DNA of 64,000 nt from Prochilodus magdalenae (lineage: Eukaryota > Chordata > Actinopteri > Characiformes > Prochilodontidae). The notes under the pieces were generated by a model, which worked only from the letters and a program-made list of their open reading frames with translations, had not been told where the DNA came from and ran no database searches. Made by a program: the position numbers and the translations under genes. Shown one piece after another: positions 12,570-24,984 of the stretch; within the stretch, counting starts at the first letter, position 1, and each line of letters opens with the position of its first letter. The stretch covers positions 206,001 to 270,000 of the forward strand of contig JAMWET010007196.1 of the NCBI GenBank assembly GCA_024036415.1. The letters run 5' to 3'.

Positions 12570-13859
12570 TTTGTAAAACTGACAGTTAAGGCACAGCATC
12601 CCTACTTCAGATGCAAAATGTAAAAAATGCTAGTGTCGGAAAACCGTTTTCTTTCTCTTTCTTTCTTTTTTGCATTTTTTTAATCATACGTTCCTTTTTC
12701 CATGCCTCTGGCCATGTTCTGAAATACCACTCGAGAAAAGAAAGCAGTCCAATAATTCCTGTCAAAACATTTCATTCCTGTGTCGCAAGGTTGTCTCAGG
12801 GATGTGAACGTAGTTTTAAAGTTTCGCATACTAAAGAAAAAAAAAGAAAAGAAAAAAAATTGGGGCCTTGAGGCTCCTAAGTGAACTACCTTGGAGAAAA
12901 AAAAAAGAACAATTTCATCCACATTGTTGTGGTTAACAGAACAATTTTGTCAAAACGTTAACTGAAAGCAGCGTTGTAGGGTTTCAAAAAGCAAACAAAG
13001 ATTGACTTTTTGGAAAATAAAATTTGCTTGACAAAATATGACACAGGTGCGTGAATAATCTTATATACTGGTATACTGAGTCACTGGTAGGGACAAAAAA
13101 CCCCAGCAAAAACAATAACAATAGAATTCATACGCTAACACAGCTATTCCAAAATTATTTCAAAAATATTAATTCCATAAACTAACAGTTGTGTTACTGG
13201 CTCACAACACAAGCCAGTAAATGAATGCTTAAACATTACAGGCCTGTTAAAGCGTTTGCAAAGTGAGAAAACTCCACGTTTGTTTGCTGTCCACATAACA
13301 GTGTTGGCATTATTAGGCCTTAATATCCCCCCAGCCCAAGCTGCACCAAAGGCCCTCCAGCTTTCCAAACTCATATCTTGGTGGCACAGCTAAACATAAA
13401 TTTTCCCACCAATAAATTATAGTCATTTCCTACTGCAGAAACAAAAACCTGTGTGCGATTCTCTCAGGAGCAACCACGCAAGTTGTGCAACTGCTCAGCG
13501 CACCGCACGCTCTGAAAAAAAGAGCATGAACAGTTTCCGAAAAAGTCCCTCACGCATTTCCAAGTCCAAATTTAGTGTGCGTATTCCGAGTTAAGTTGTG
13601 AAATACAACAGTAAAAAAGGACCTGAAGCAGGAAAGAGCAAAAAAAGCATCTTGTGAGGTGCAGCAGGCCTTGGGCAGATTTATGATCAGCCGTTATCTG
13701 ATTGGATTCTGTATTTTGGTATGTACAAACACACAGACACCCTTTCTAGGGCCGTGACCCTGTAGCACGGCTGGAATTTGCAAAGCACAAAGCCCTCTTT
13801 TTCTCCATGGTCAGCCCTGCCACTTTTGTAAAAATGATAAGGTAGCCTTGCTCTGACTG
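12570..13859. other. Intergenic, nothing recognised
   Basis: Several short A-rich tracts (12833-12860, 12897-12907). No gene seen. Confidence 0.6.
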
Positions 13860-14420
13860 GGAAAGAAAAGCACACTTACGACAGGCACGGACAACAGACG
13901 GAAAGCAGAGCACGTTGTGTGGACTTCGTGAAAAGAACAGCTCTTTGTGAGAGTGCGAGAGTGCGAGCAACTTTAGCTGAGAGTAGAGTTGTACTCACTG
14001 TTCCGAAGGAGAGTAGCCAGCCGCAGAAGACGGAAAAAGAATCCTTTCTCTCGACCGCGTCCATTCCACATTTCGGTGCTTGGATTAAAATAAATAAATA
14101 ATTAAATAAAAAATCCCGGACAGAGCTGCGCGGGGGGAGAAGGGAGGTTGCCGGGGTTGGTGGAGGGGGGTTGTGCTGGACGGAGGGGCCCCCCCAAGAG
14201 AGCGGCGGAAGAGCCCTCGTTTCGCTCTCTCCCTCTCGCTGCCTGCCTGCCTTTCAGGTTGAGAAGCCGGCTCTTGTGCGCCGTGCAGCTGTGCTCCTCC
14301 AGCACCCTCCTCCTCCTCCCTCCCTGCTCCGGTCCCAACACAATGCACTTCTGTGCCGCCTGCCGTATGAAAACGTGGCCGAAACGTGCTCCTTCTTCCA
14401 GCCCTGGAAATGTAAAGGGG
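13860..14420 (-). promoter_or_regulatory. CpG-rich promoter-like patch, candidate lncRNA start
   Basis: The most CpG- and G-run-rich part of the downstream region, against an AT-rich background. On the minus strand a good splice donor (ACA|GTGAGTAC, GT at 13998-13997) follows the GC-rich part. In mammals the lncRNA MIR99AHG lies downstream of USP25 on the same strand, so a minus-strand start here would fit. No microRNA sequence was found in the window. Confidence 0.35.
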
Positions 14421-14470
14421 GGTTGGGGGGGGGGGGGACATTGCAAAAGGAGCAGGTTTAAGTTTGCCCC

Positions 14471-14493
14471 GCTTTTTTTTTTTTTTTTTTTTT
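14471..14493. repeat. Poly-T tract
   Basis: About 22 T on the + strand. Confidence 0.95.
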
Positions 14494-15019
14494 ACTCTAA
14501 CCACCCCCCTTCTCCCCTTCCACCACCTCTAGTTTGTGGAATCGCTCCTTTTCAAGAGTGGGAGGGGACAAAGCCCAAAAGCTTCTGGGCAAGGAAACTG
14601 CGCATAATCCCTGCCGGCAGAAACTTCCTCCCTGGCGTTGGTAATAAGCGCTGCAGCAAGCAGGAATGCGAGGGCTGCTCTCAAAGAGGCCCAGTTAGAC
14701 AAGGCTCAAAGTCACTTCACCGTGACCTAGGGGTCAGACATGGCAAGTGTGCACAAGAGCAAGAGGGAGAGAGTCAGATGGACCAAAAACAAGAGAGCTA
14801 AAAGATTTGGGGGGGGGTGCGGGGGGCACACCCTCCCAACATGCATCTCATGTAAGTGGAACACAAAGACAGGAGCTAATAATGAAGTACAGTGCAAAAG
14901 ACAGATCTATTTTTTTATTAGATATTTTTGAGAAAATTAGACAATTAGATATGACTGTCCGCTTGTATATGGTAGAAGAAAGACAAGTCAGCAAGTGAGA
15001 AACAGGAGTTTCCATAACC
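14494..15019. other. Intergenic, nothing recognised
   Basis: G-runs at about 14808-14826; no gene or repeat family recognised. Confidence 0.6.
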
Positions 15020-16225
15020 CCAGTTGAAAAGATACAGTGAAAATGGGATACCTAACAACCACCTGGAAGACAAGGTAGACCTACAATACTGTCACCATTA
15101 GATGAAAAGCATTTAAAGCTGACCCTGCTTTAAATCACGCTTCACTTTTGCTTCTGGTATGAAAACTTCCCCGGGTGCTTCTGTCAACCCTTCCACTGCT
15201 ACAGAACTGGAATCACAATCACTGACACGAGGCACGTGACGTGAAAGGAACTAAAAATATATGTGATCATCTGTGTGTATACAATGTCTAAAGAGACGTC
15301 CAATAAAACAGCTATTACATTCAGAACATCACATGATAAAATCAGCTTTTGTACAGTAGTAGGAGGTATTAATACAGGAGGAGGTATATCCTATTACACT
15401 GAGGGAGGTTTGCTAGTACCAGTTTAGGTTTAAAGTACTAGGTGTCCACTTTGGTTAATGAGTGCTACAGCTCTGGGGGGGACAAAAATTATTTTGATGA
15501 CCAACGAACGTGTAGCTGTCAAGCAGCTGTTGCTGAGAAAAGGAAATAGACCAACAAAAAAAAAAGGAACAGCAAATGAACTCAGAGATGTGGAGAGAGG
15601 TTATATGGACTACAAAGAGCAGAACATTGAACCAACTTCCAAGACTGACTTTATGGGGAAAATATCCCTGCCGATTTCTTAGAAAATCTGAAAAGAAGGC
15701 AAGAGCGGACACGAACCATCCTTTCTCTGCATGTTTAAACGGGTATTTGTTTGTTGTAGAGACGCATGAACAGAGAGTAGCCTCTCCATCCTTTGCTTCC
15801 TGAAGTCAGAATGCAAAGCTGGACTGTGACTATAATACAATAATAACTACTAATGCGTTTGGGCCATGCATTATTTAATGTTATTATAATAACTTAATAT
15901 ATATATATATATCAAGCATAATTAATTCACAATGATTTCAGTTCTTCTTTCTTTTATTCTTTCTTTCATTTTGGTGTACTCAACTAAATCTTAACATGGT
16001 CTTGTTCTTGTCTTGGTCTTAGATTCGATGTGTCTAAAGTCCTATAGGGTCCTGTAAAAAGGTTTAGGTAAAAAGGAGTTGATAATGATATTGTATTAAG
16101 CTTGTTGAAGCTTCTGTGTTATAATTCTGCTCTTCCCATGATGATAAAAATGAATAACCTGTACTTAATGGCAGTTATGACAGGAAATTAAATAAAGAAA
16201 CGGTGGTCTCTGACTTTTCTACAGA
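15020..16225 (+). mobile_element. Degraded Tc1-family element
   Basis: The left part repeats the family block (GATACAGTGAAAATGGGAT, ACCTAACAACCACCTGGAAG, then a GTAGACC segment). The right end at 16178-16222 has GGAAATTAAATAAAG-AAACGGTGGTCTCTGACTTTT. The interior is too decayed to read; a (TA)n run lies at 15898-15912. It may be two fragments. Confidence 0.5.
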
Positions 16226-17029
16226 ACGGTATATGTTGGTTATTTATGAGTCTGTGGTAACTTAACCATCAGAACACTTGAACCTTGCTTCCTCTTACAG
16301 TCTTTAAATTGAAGTTAAGTGTGTAAAAAGAGGGTTCTCTGCACAAGGTAAAAGAAGAAGCACTTCTGCAAATTAACTTAGTGGATGGTTCTTTAAAGAA
16401 TCATTTTTTAAAGATGATGTGTTAGACTGAAGAACACTACAAGGTGAAAGAATGTCCACATCATGTAAAAGTTGTACAAGGAGCTCTTAAAATGGTAGAG
16501 AACATTTACACAAAGTGGAGATTATGTAAACCATTTAAAGTTCACAAATCTTTATTTATTTATTTTTAAGAGATGTTTTTTTGGGGAACCAAAAGTTCTT
16601 TTTCAATCACCATAAACAAACCTTAGTGGAACTTTTTTTTTGTTTGTATTTATAGGTTTCTTTTGGTTCCTATTGTAACTAACTGTATTCTAAGTGTAAT
16701 TTTAGTATATTACTATTAATATTGTTATTGTCAAATATGTACTGCTGTATAAATCTATGTGAAAAAGTTTTAACGCTGTGCGTGTCATTGATTTCTGAGT
16801 AAATATAAGTGGACACAGGCTCTACAGAGAACACATCTCTGCATATTTTAAGGCACAATTACAGATCATTTTTTATACTTAACATATTAAGAGAAAGTAA
16901 GCAAAGAGTAAGGAACTTTTCATATTTTACATATATTTCTTTTGCAATTACTTATTTAAAACTCTCCAATTAAATTAAAACCGGACTCTATGATTTACAG
17001 AAAAACAGCCATATTTAAGGGTGCTCCCT

Positions 17030-17560
17030 GGAGAGGATGTGTTAACTTGGTTTGATGTAAAATTCTCCACTCTACAGTTGGTGGTGACAAGAACCAGACG
17101 CCCTTCTTTAAATGCAGACTACATTAAAGCAGGGTTGAAAATATCTGGATCGTGCAACAAACATTCTAGACATGGTGTGCTTCACACGCTTTACTGGATT
17201 AAGATGTGCATTATTGAAAAACATGCCAACTCTGATTGCTTCACAGAGGTGGTGAGAGAAAGCAGAGGTTGTGAGGTCTACAACACAAATTTAGACATTT
17301 CATTTACTATCCTAAACAAGCAGCGAACTAACGCATATCTTCTAATGTAATGTTGAAGAGAGTAAAGTAGTGGTAAACCCACCCCCAAAAAAATCTTTAG
17401 GTCAAAATATAGTCTAATAACTAGTGTCTCAGATACGAGGCAGCACGTTCATAACCGTACAGTGTAATAACTTCCTGCGAGGGACCATTTGGAGGTGGAC
17501 TTCTGGTTCCTATCACCATCACTGCGATCAATTCTGTCTTGGGAATTTTTGTTAAAACTG
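17030..17560. repeat. Inverted-repeat element (possible MITE)
   Basis: TTGGTGGTGACAAGAACCAG near 17080 is the approximate reverse complement of CTGGTTCCTATCACCATCAC near 17503. The span holds one 109-codon frame with no recognised domain. Boundaries are approximate. Confidence 0.45.
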
Positions 17561-17964
17561 AGATTTCATATCAAACCACTGCGAACAACTTTGTTTACTT
17601 TTTACCTGTTTAAGATAGAGATATCTTTAACTGAGATACAGAGGGACTGAAGTGCAGTCAGTATTTACTGTACATTGCATGACTGTAAACATCAAGCTAC
17701 TGTTCAGTGAAACTTTTAAATTGTCCAGAAGGTTTAGCATTTAGCAGTAGCTGTTGGTGTTAGCAATGGTGCCTAACTTAGTTCTAAGGAGTAAGGAGTA
17801 AGTTTAGTACTGTTTGTAGGTTTCCTTGCTTTGAAACACTGACTAAACCTATTAAAATTAAGAATTTTTTTTGAGCAAGGAAAATCACCACACTGAGAGG
17901 ATAGATCCTCTCATATACTAATACAAGTATATGCATATACTAATCTACTACTTGCTGAAGATGA

Positions 17965-18060
17965 AACAGATGAGCATTAGATTTGTTATAATTTCATAAA
18001 TACAACATACAATTATGACCAGGAAATGCATTAAGTAAAGGGTGGTCTCTGGGTACTTCA
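17965..18060. mobile_element. Tc1-family end fragment
   Basis: Contains GGAAATGCATTAAGTAAAGGGTGGTCTCTGGGTACTTC, split here as GGAAATGCATTAAGTAAAG and GGTGGTCTCTGGGTACTTC, matching the family right end (compare 24920-24955). Confidence 0.5.
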
Positions 18061-18344
18061 TCCTTACTTCCCCTTCAACTTTTTAGTTTGCCAAAAATTA
18101 GTTATCTACACAATCCGAGAGAAGAAGCATTTCTGAATCTATTAAACACATTAGCTTTGTTCCAACCTAACCCAGCAGTCACTCCAGGCTGTACTTCCCT
18201 CAGAAAGGAAAGCTGGACGGATGATTACAATTATATAGGGCTCTGGACTAACGCCACCAGGACAATGAAAATAAGGCACAGGACAATACTTAAGCTTTTT
18301 GGGGCACTTCAGGGTCGATCACCTAGACATTCATTAGGATTATA

Positions 18345-18421
18345 AATATATATATATATAGATAGATAGATAGACAGATAGATAGAGAGATAGATAGATA
18401 GAGAGATAGAGAGAGAGATAA
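18345..18421. repeat. (TA)n-(GATA)n microsatellite
   Basis: TATATATA followed by GATAGATAGATAGACA and GATA/GAGA units. Confidence 0.95.
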
Positions 18422-18429
18422 ATACATAC

Positions 18430-21400
18430 ATTTTAAATCCAGAAACTGTCTTTAATTTGCTTCCAAGTGCCATTTCTTCATTATTTTCTACTTCAAGCTA
18501 CAGTGCTCATTTCCATTAGCCTGTCAATAGGTATCACAATACAGCATTAGCATCAAGCTAACAACACTGTCCACTCGTTGTTTTTAACCATGCTATACCT
18601 TAAAGACGGAGAATAAAGCCAAAAACAGATACTGAAGCAAGATTTTCTTACTTTGCTGGAGGTTTAGTGTCTCTAGAATCTTGAGTACAGACTGGTCGAG
18701 TGCTTGTTGTGTTCAGTCGTTAGCCAACAATGTCTCACAGAGTCTGAACATTTAACCCTTTCAGATCCAAATTATAATAAAAGAATACAAACATTTGCTC
18801 CATTGTTTCTAAAAGCAGCCATAAATAAAGATGTTAGTATTTTTAATTGTTAATAGTTGTTTATAATTACTGTTTCTGATGCCCAAGACATTACATGCTA
18901 GTCCTTAAGAGCACTAGAATTATTGAAATCAAACCTGAACCTAATCTGAATGTACGATGACTGATTTGCATTAGAGAAATCTCATTCATTTTAACGAAAA
19001 GTGATGTTTTAAAACATTACATATTTAATTACACATTTTGATACATATACTTACTGACACTGTATACATATACATCGGTATAGGTATTTTATTTACAGAT
19101 CATGGTGTGTATAGGTGTGTGGGAATCTGTAATATGCTGGTAAGTAGTCAAAACAGCTTTTATTGGACAGTCAGCTTTGGGAGAGATGACAAAATTGATT
19201 TTTTTTTGGGGGGGTTGTTCTAAAAGAAGTTAAAGTCCCACAGTACATTCAAAAATACGTTACTGCTTTGTTTTGAAGAATATCTTATCTGAGCTTCATC
19301 CAAGGCTCTTTTTGTCATCTTCACATTGGTTATATGCTGTACCACAGTATCATTTGAATCTCCAATTTTTTTAAGCCTATATTTTCTAAGTTCAAGATTA
19401 TCATTACCACACTATAATTATTACTTTTAAGGTATTTATTAAAGACAACACACATGTTTACATATCCATATAGACCACTACTAAAGTTCCACCTGCAATA
19501 TTAATAAATAAACCTAATACCTCAACATAACAAAAAATAATTATGTACCCATCTCTGAATTTTGCTTTGCACTTTCCCTCTTTTCCCTCTTGGCTTGCAT
19601 GTAGCAAAGCTCTTATTTTAACCCTTTACTGACCTAATAATGTAAATGACTAATGTAAGTGATTTTGGTAGGAAAAATGTCTGTACAGAAAAATGTATCA
19701 GCTTTGAAACAATGTAGTTCGTTTATTACAATTTACAATTTTCACAAGCAACTTTCACCAACTTTCACCAACTTAGACATGGAGTTAACCTGAATAATAT
19801 ATTTTAAAGGCTTAACATTAAAGCACTCACCAAAGGACACGCTGCATGCATGTCTTAGAAGCTCCAAAACAATGTTTAAGCTGGACAGTATTCATTTCTA
19901 TGTAAAAAAGTGAATGTGATGGTATTAACGTGACCCTGCGAATTGTAAAGACACAGCTAGCTGATATAAACATTAACATAGCAGTGATAAACAGCTGCTA
20001 ACAAAAATACCTACAATGCAGAGGTTTATATGTTAATTTTGGCTATAAAAAGTCGTATTTGACCAAAAATAAATTAATAAGAAACAAAATAAATCTGAGT
20101 AGGTTTATGTTGGTACAGGTTCTGCTAGGTAAACTATTGTTATATTAGGCATTAAACTTTAGCCTAACATTAGCTAACCAAACTGCTGCTAAGCAATTTT
20201 TTACCACTACCTAAATATACATTTGCTGTACTCAACCTGCTTTACAAATGTTGACGAAGTTAAAATAGCTTTCAAGATTTAAATAATGTCAAACTTAAAA
20301 GCACAATTAAATAACAGTAAGTACTTTTGCTACCTTTACAGTGAACCTGATGAAATCTATATAGTATGTAACATTACAATATCACTACAATACCATTACA
20401 CTAGCCATACATTTAGGAAGAAGTGGGCAAAATTTTCCATATCATGATTTTTTTAAGACATTTCTATGATATGACAATATGCATCACATCTTCTCTTGAG
20501 ATTTAATAAGTTGGAACAAACAAACTAGAATCTATAGAGCTACATAAAAACATACTATAACAAAAGTAAAAAATCTACAATCTGCACTGATTTCTATTCA
20601 GTGTTCTACGAGCTGCAGAGCACAAAATTCTCTTAAACAAGCCTATTTATACTCACTTTGTGAGGTGGGTGTCAATGTTCTGTACGTACTGACAATGTCT
20701 ACCATTTGCTCACCAAAAAAAAAATCATCACACTGACAGCCTAGACATTCTGACATTGACATTCCTAGACTAAGGTGTTTTATACAGAATTGTTCACTTT
20801 TACAATAAATGTTTTGCCAGAATTCAACATAGGATGCTGCATGAACTGTACTTCAAAGTGCATTTAATGCTTCATACTGCCTGGAACTCAAAAATGAAAT
20901 ATCAAGGTACCAAATTGAGGGATAATTAATTATCTAGACAACGAGTGACAATTGTTTTACAAATGATGTAAAATAGATCACATTTGTGTCTCTTAAGGTG
21001 ATGCAAACCTTGCTGTGTACATCAAGAAATCGGAAAGGCTGCAAGCTGAAAAAGTTTTATGTTATTCCATTGTCTAGTTGTGTGTCCGTCTTTGCTCTAT
21101 AAATAGGCTAGTAAAAATGCAGAGCCAAACAGAAGACAGACAGACATTAATTGAGACAGCAATAAGCTATTTATACACAAAACTGTAATTCTGAACACTT
21201 TCTGCTGTCCCAAACCCCTAAGCTCTAAATTAACACTAGGTAAAATGACTTATTCATTGATTCATTTGCTGCATAATGTAAAACAGTTGGCTTTAGATTT
21301 TAATGAACTCTTTACAAAAGTACAAAAAAAACCCCTCCAAAACCATTATTCCATGTTTTCATGTCACTATCAAACTTAAATCAAAATCAAAAACATGAGT

Positions 21401-23640
21401 TTTAGCACCTGGGCAGGACCTCACTTCACCCACTTCCCTGCATTTTAGAGCAGGATGTGAGACTGCATCCCTATCCCTCATGGCCACATGGTGAGCAGTT
21501 ACATCCTAATGTTTTAAAGTAAATGCATCCCAAAGTCGGAAAATCAGCGTGGAACATCAAGAATTGTCACTGAAGAAGCACATTTTCTGCAGTTAAGTAA
21601 TCTTTTATTCTGTTTTAATAAAACAACATGATTTTGTGTGTTGCTTTGAGGTCTATTCAAAAAAGATCTAAATTGTGACTACAGAAACAGTCAGTACCGA
21701 AACACTTAGTGAAGTTTCAGTAGCGTTATGACTGCTTTGGTAGTGACAAACATTTTTAATTGGTTGTTTTATTGATAAAAGGATACAGGTTTACTCGAAG
21801 CAAAGCATCAACGTCTAAAGTACGAGTCAGTTTAAAGTCTGAAACTGGGTAGAATGATCTACATAACTAATACTGTGGAATCCAAAATCTGATTACCTGA
21901 CAATAATTTTGCCAAAACAGAACGTTCATATTCAGCATAAATCTCTCAGAATGGCTCTCTGAAGTCCCACTTAGGGTGCAAATATCATATTTACTGAGTG
22001 CCTCCCAACCTTCTCAAGTCTTTGATGTCACATGCAAACCACTCCATTTACAGACTAATTGAGAAAAGTAGCTCGTTTTCAATGGAGGGGATGGATTTTA
22101 TGTTTTTTTGTTTTTACACTGGACTGTAATTTACAGACACACCAACCTGAATGTGAATGAGTTGCCAAACTGGCAATGTTTGTTTAACAGAAATGGCTGC
22201 GTTTGAAAATGTTCATAATTAATACGTTCAATGCGGTGGTTTTGGCAAAAAACCCAGCTCATTATTCACAGGGACAACTTCTTAAAAGCTGTCTCCAAGA
22301 CCGAGATTTGTGTCATATATATCAGTCAGCGTGATGATTTAAAAGAAGGGGTTGCCTAAGGACAACGTCATAAACACCTTTAGTGTGAGCAATTGCCAAA
22401 TAGCTTGCAGGTTACATAAAAGTAAACGTTTGAAAGTTGGCAAGATAAACGACCCGTTTCAAAGATTTGCATGGAAATCAAGAAGGGAGGGATGAAAGAG
22501 ACAAAGAAAGAGAGAGTATTTAGGGAGAAATTTATAGCATGTGGGTTTGAAATGAATATTTCGTCATATGTTAAATACATCTGACTGAGCCACTTTCTGC
22601 TGAATATTACTTTGGCTTGGGGTTTAGAGGCTAATGGTCGGTTATATATATACACATGTTTGCGCTTCGGAGCCAGGACTCGCCTTAAGCCAGCCGGTAA
22701 CACAGCCTCTTTTTCTTGATCAGCTTCCAAATCTTCAATTTCCCAACTCGTAGAAGCACAAGGAAGATGAAAAAGCAGAACTGTGGAGCTAAAAGTGCTT
22801 TACCGACCAGCAGTTCTGTTCTGTGATGTGCCAAAGCCACAAAGTACACACACTATATGTGTCTGAGCAGCACGGTACAAGACCGTTCGTCAAAAAACCT
22901 ACCATAAAGAAGCTGAACGGCAGGTCACTATTCAAACAGCCTTTATATTTTAAAATGCAAAATGTTTGGATTAAACTTATTAAACAAGTAAAGCTAATTT
23001 ACTGCTCCCCCATTCTCTTTTAACCAGGAAAGGTAACAAGGAACAATATGCATGGGACGGGTAACTAGGGACAGGACATTTATGATAATTATGATAAGCA
23101 GGTTTTTAGAAGTATTCATGAATGCATTAATCAGCCCTGGAAAGAAGAAGAAAAAAAATACATAGCAATGAGCCTTAAGTAATTCCATTCAACACTGGCG
23201 GCCCAGAATAAGAGCCGAGGGTGCTGAAGGGTGCCCAACCCCAGAGTGGGACATCTTACAGCTGCCTCAAATTACGATCTACAGCTGGGAAACTGTAAAA
23301 CTGAAAGGGTACAACCAAACGTCTATACCTCAACAACAGATAAGGGAGTAAATTTATTTACTCAATTAAGTTCTTTTTCTAATCATTTATCAGCAGATGT
23401 GTGTTTTTTTTTTTAAAGAAGATAAGCATTAAACTACTCCAAAAATGTCTATGGATTATGGAACACTTCACACTTAACTTAAGCAACTGTAGTCAGTATA
23501 GAATAAGTTCTTTTTTCAAGGTTTATTAGGAGCCTGAAACGATGTTGCAGGAAGAAAATGGAAAACTGAGTGAACATGTTAAAGAGGGAGAAAGTCAGAA
23601 CTGGAAGTCGAGCGGGTGTAGAGGAAAGCAAAGTGATTGT
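18430..23640. other. Long AT-rich intergenic stretch
   Basis: No gene, RNA or clear transposon recognised over 5.2 kb. 22130-22640 stands out as repeat-free with an octamer-like ATTTGCAT at 22465-22472 and TAATTAA-type homeodomain cores. Confidence 0.6.
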
Positions 23641-23647
23641 GCTTCAT

Positions 23648-24975
23648 GCAGTACTGCCAAAGACCACCCCTCATTTATTTAAAGGGGAGATATTAGGCTC
23701 GTTTTCAATGTTCAGAATTTCATTTTGGGGGTCTACTAAAACAGATTTACATGCTCAGTTTTTCCGAAACACATTTTTCCCCACATACTGTACATCTGTA
23801 TTCACACTCTGTCCGAAATGTTCTGTTAGAGGTCCTGTGTCGTTAAGCCCCGCCTCCCGATGTACAGCGTCTGCTCTGATTGCTCAGCTGCCACATTCCA
23901 CTAGCACACTTTTGGTCTTACCCTTCCACCAGTTTTTGGCTGGGTGTTGTGTGAGGGTGTGTCAAGCTTGCTGATAGGCAGCCAATAAGAACTGTGTGAC
24001 TAGATTATGTCATCTTGTGACTTAGAAAAGAACTAGAATTCCAGCAAGGCATTGCAGGCAGCTGTGAATAGTGGTTTCTGCTGAGGTCCCATTGATGTGT
24101 AATTTGGACTTTATAACTTTGCTGAGCATTTACATGGTAGAACACACAAGGAAAGAGAAAACCCAGAAAAGCAGAATAGGTCCTCTTTGATTTTCAACCA
24201 ATAAGGCCACTAATATATTATTGTTATTATCATTTATTTTATATAAATATTATTTTTCTAAATAAATTCTAGGCATAATCAACTGGCAAAATGGGGGAAG
24301 CCAAAGTAAAATATGTGAATAAAAACTGTTCAAAAAGTGGCACTCAACATATTTATCAAAAGATACAGAGAAAATGGGATTCCTAACAATAATTCCAGAA
24401 CTGGCAGACCATCAAAACTGTCCTCGCAAGATAAATAGCATCTTAAAAATTTAAGAGAGAGAACAACTTTCACTCGTGCATCAAATCTAAAAATCAACTA
24501 ATCTGACCTGTTCAATGACAATGGAGTCCAGACCATCACTGACTGTATTTGGGATTATTAACATTTTGGAAAAAAAATCTCCTGCAGATTTCTTTGAAAA
24601 ATAAAAAGTGAGTGAATGAAAACTTCAATACATAACAAACTGATATGTTAAGTTATTAAGGCTTCATGTTAGGTTGCACATACAACCCTATAGTCAAATT
24701 GCATGTTTTGATTTTTTTTTTTTAAAATGCATGATTTTCCAAGTTAACACAACCTGAACGAGGGATGGGGTGGGTGGGTTAAATATGCAACATATACAAA
24801 TTGCCTGCAAATGTTAGGATGTTTTAAATTATTTTCACTTGGAAAATCTGCAAAAGGTGTGTTTTCAGCTTTTCCTAATGCTGATACATAACATGCACTT
24901 AATGGCTGTTTTGAGTGGAAATGAAACAAAATAAGGGTGGTCTCTGGTTTTTGCACAGTGCTGTACATTTGATCA
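23648..24975 (+). mobile_element. Tc1-family element with a nested 508-bp insertion
   Basis: Left end GCAGTACTGCCAAAGACCACCC and right end GGGTGGTCTCTGG-TTTTTGCACAGTGCTG form an inverted pair. The inner part at 24360-24560 carries the family's left-side block (GGGATTCCTAACAATAATTCC, then CAAAACTGTCC and GATAAATAGC). The insertion sits directly inside the left end. Confidence 0.65.
23681..24188. mobile_element. 508-bp nested MITE-like element
   Basis: Ends AAAGGGGAGATATTA and (reverse) AAAGAGGACCTATTC match at 11 of 15 positions. It contains a GCCCCGCCTCC-type segment and no coding sequence. I recall similar noncoding elements in otophysan fish. Confidence 0.6.
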
Positions 24976-24984
24976 AAACCAGAA

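Noticed and set aside
14085..14801. Frames across the CpG-rich patch in three frames
   Set aside because: High GC and poly-T/poly-G runs remove stops; no conserved domain or codon pattern.
17021..17350. 109-codon plus-strand frame
   Set aside because: It lies within a probable inverted-repeat element and shows no domain.
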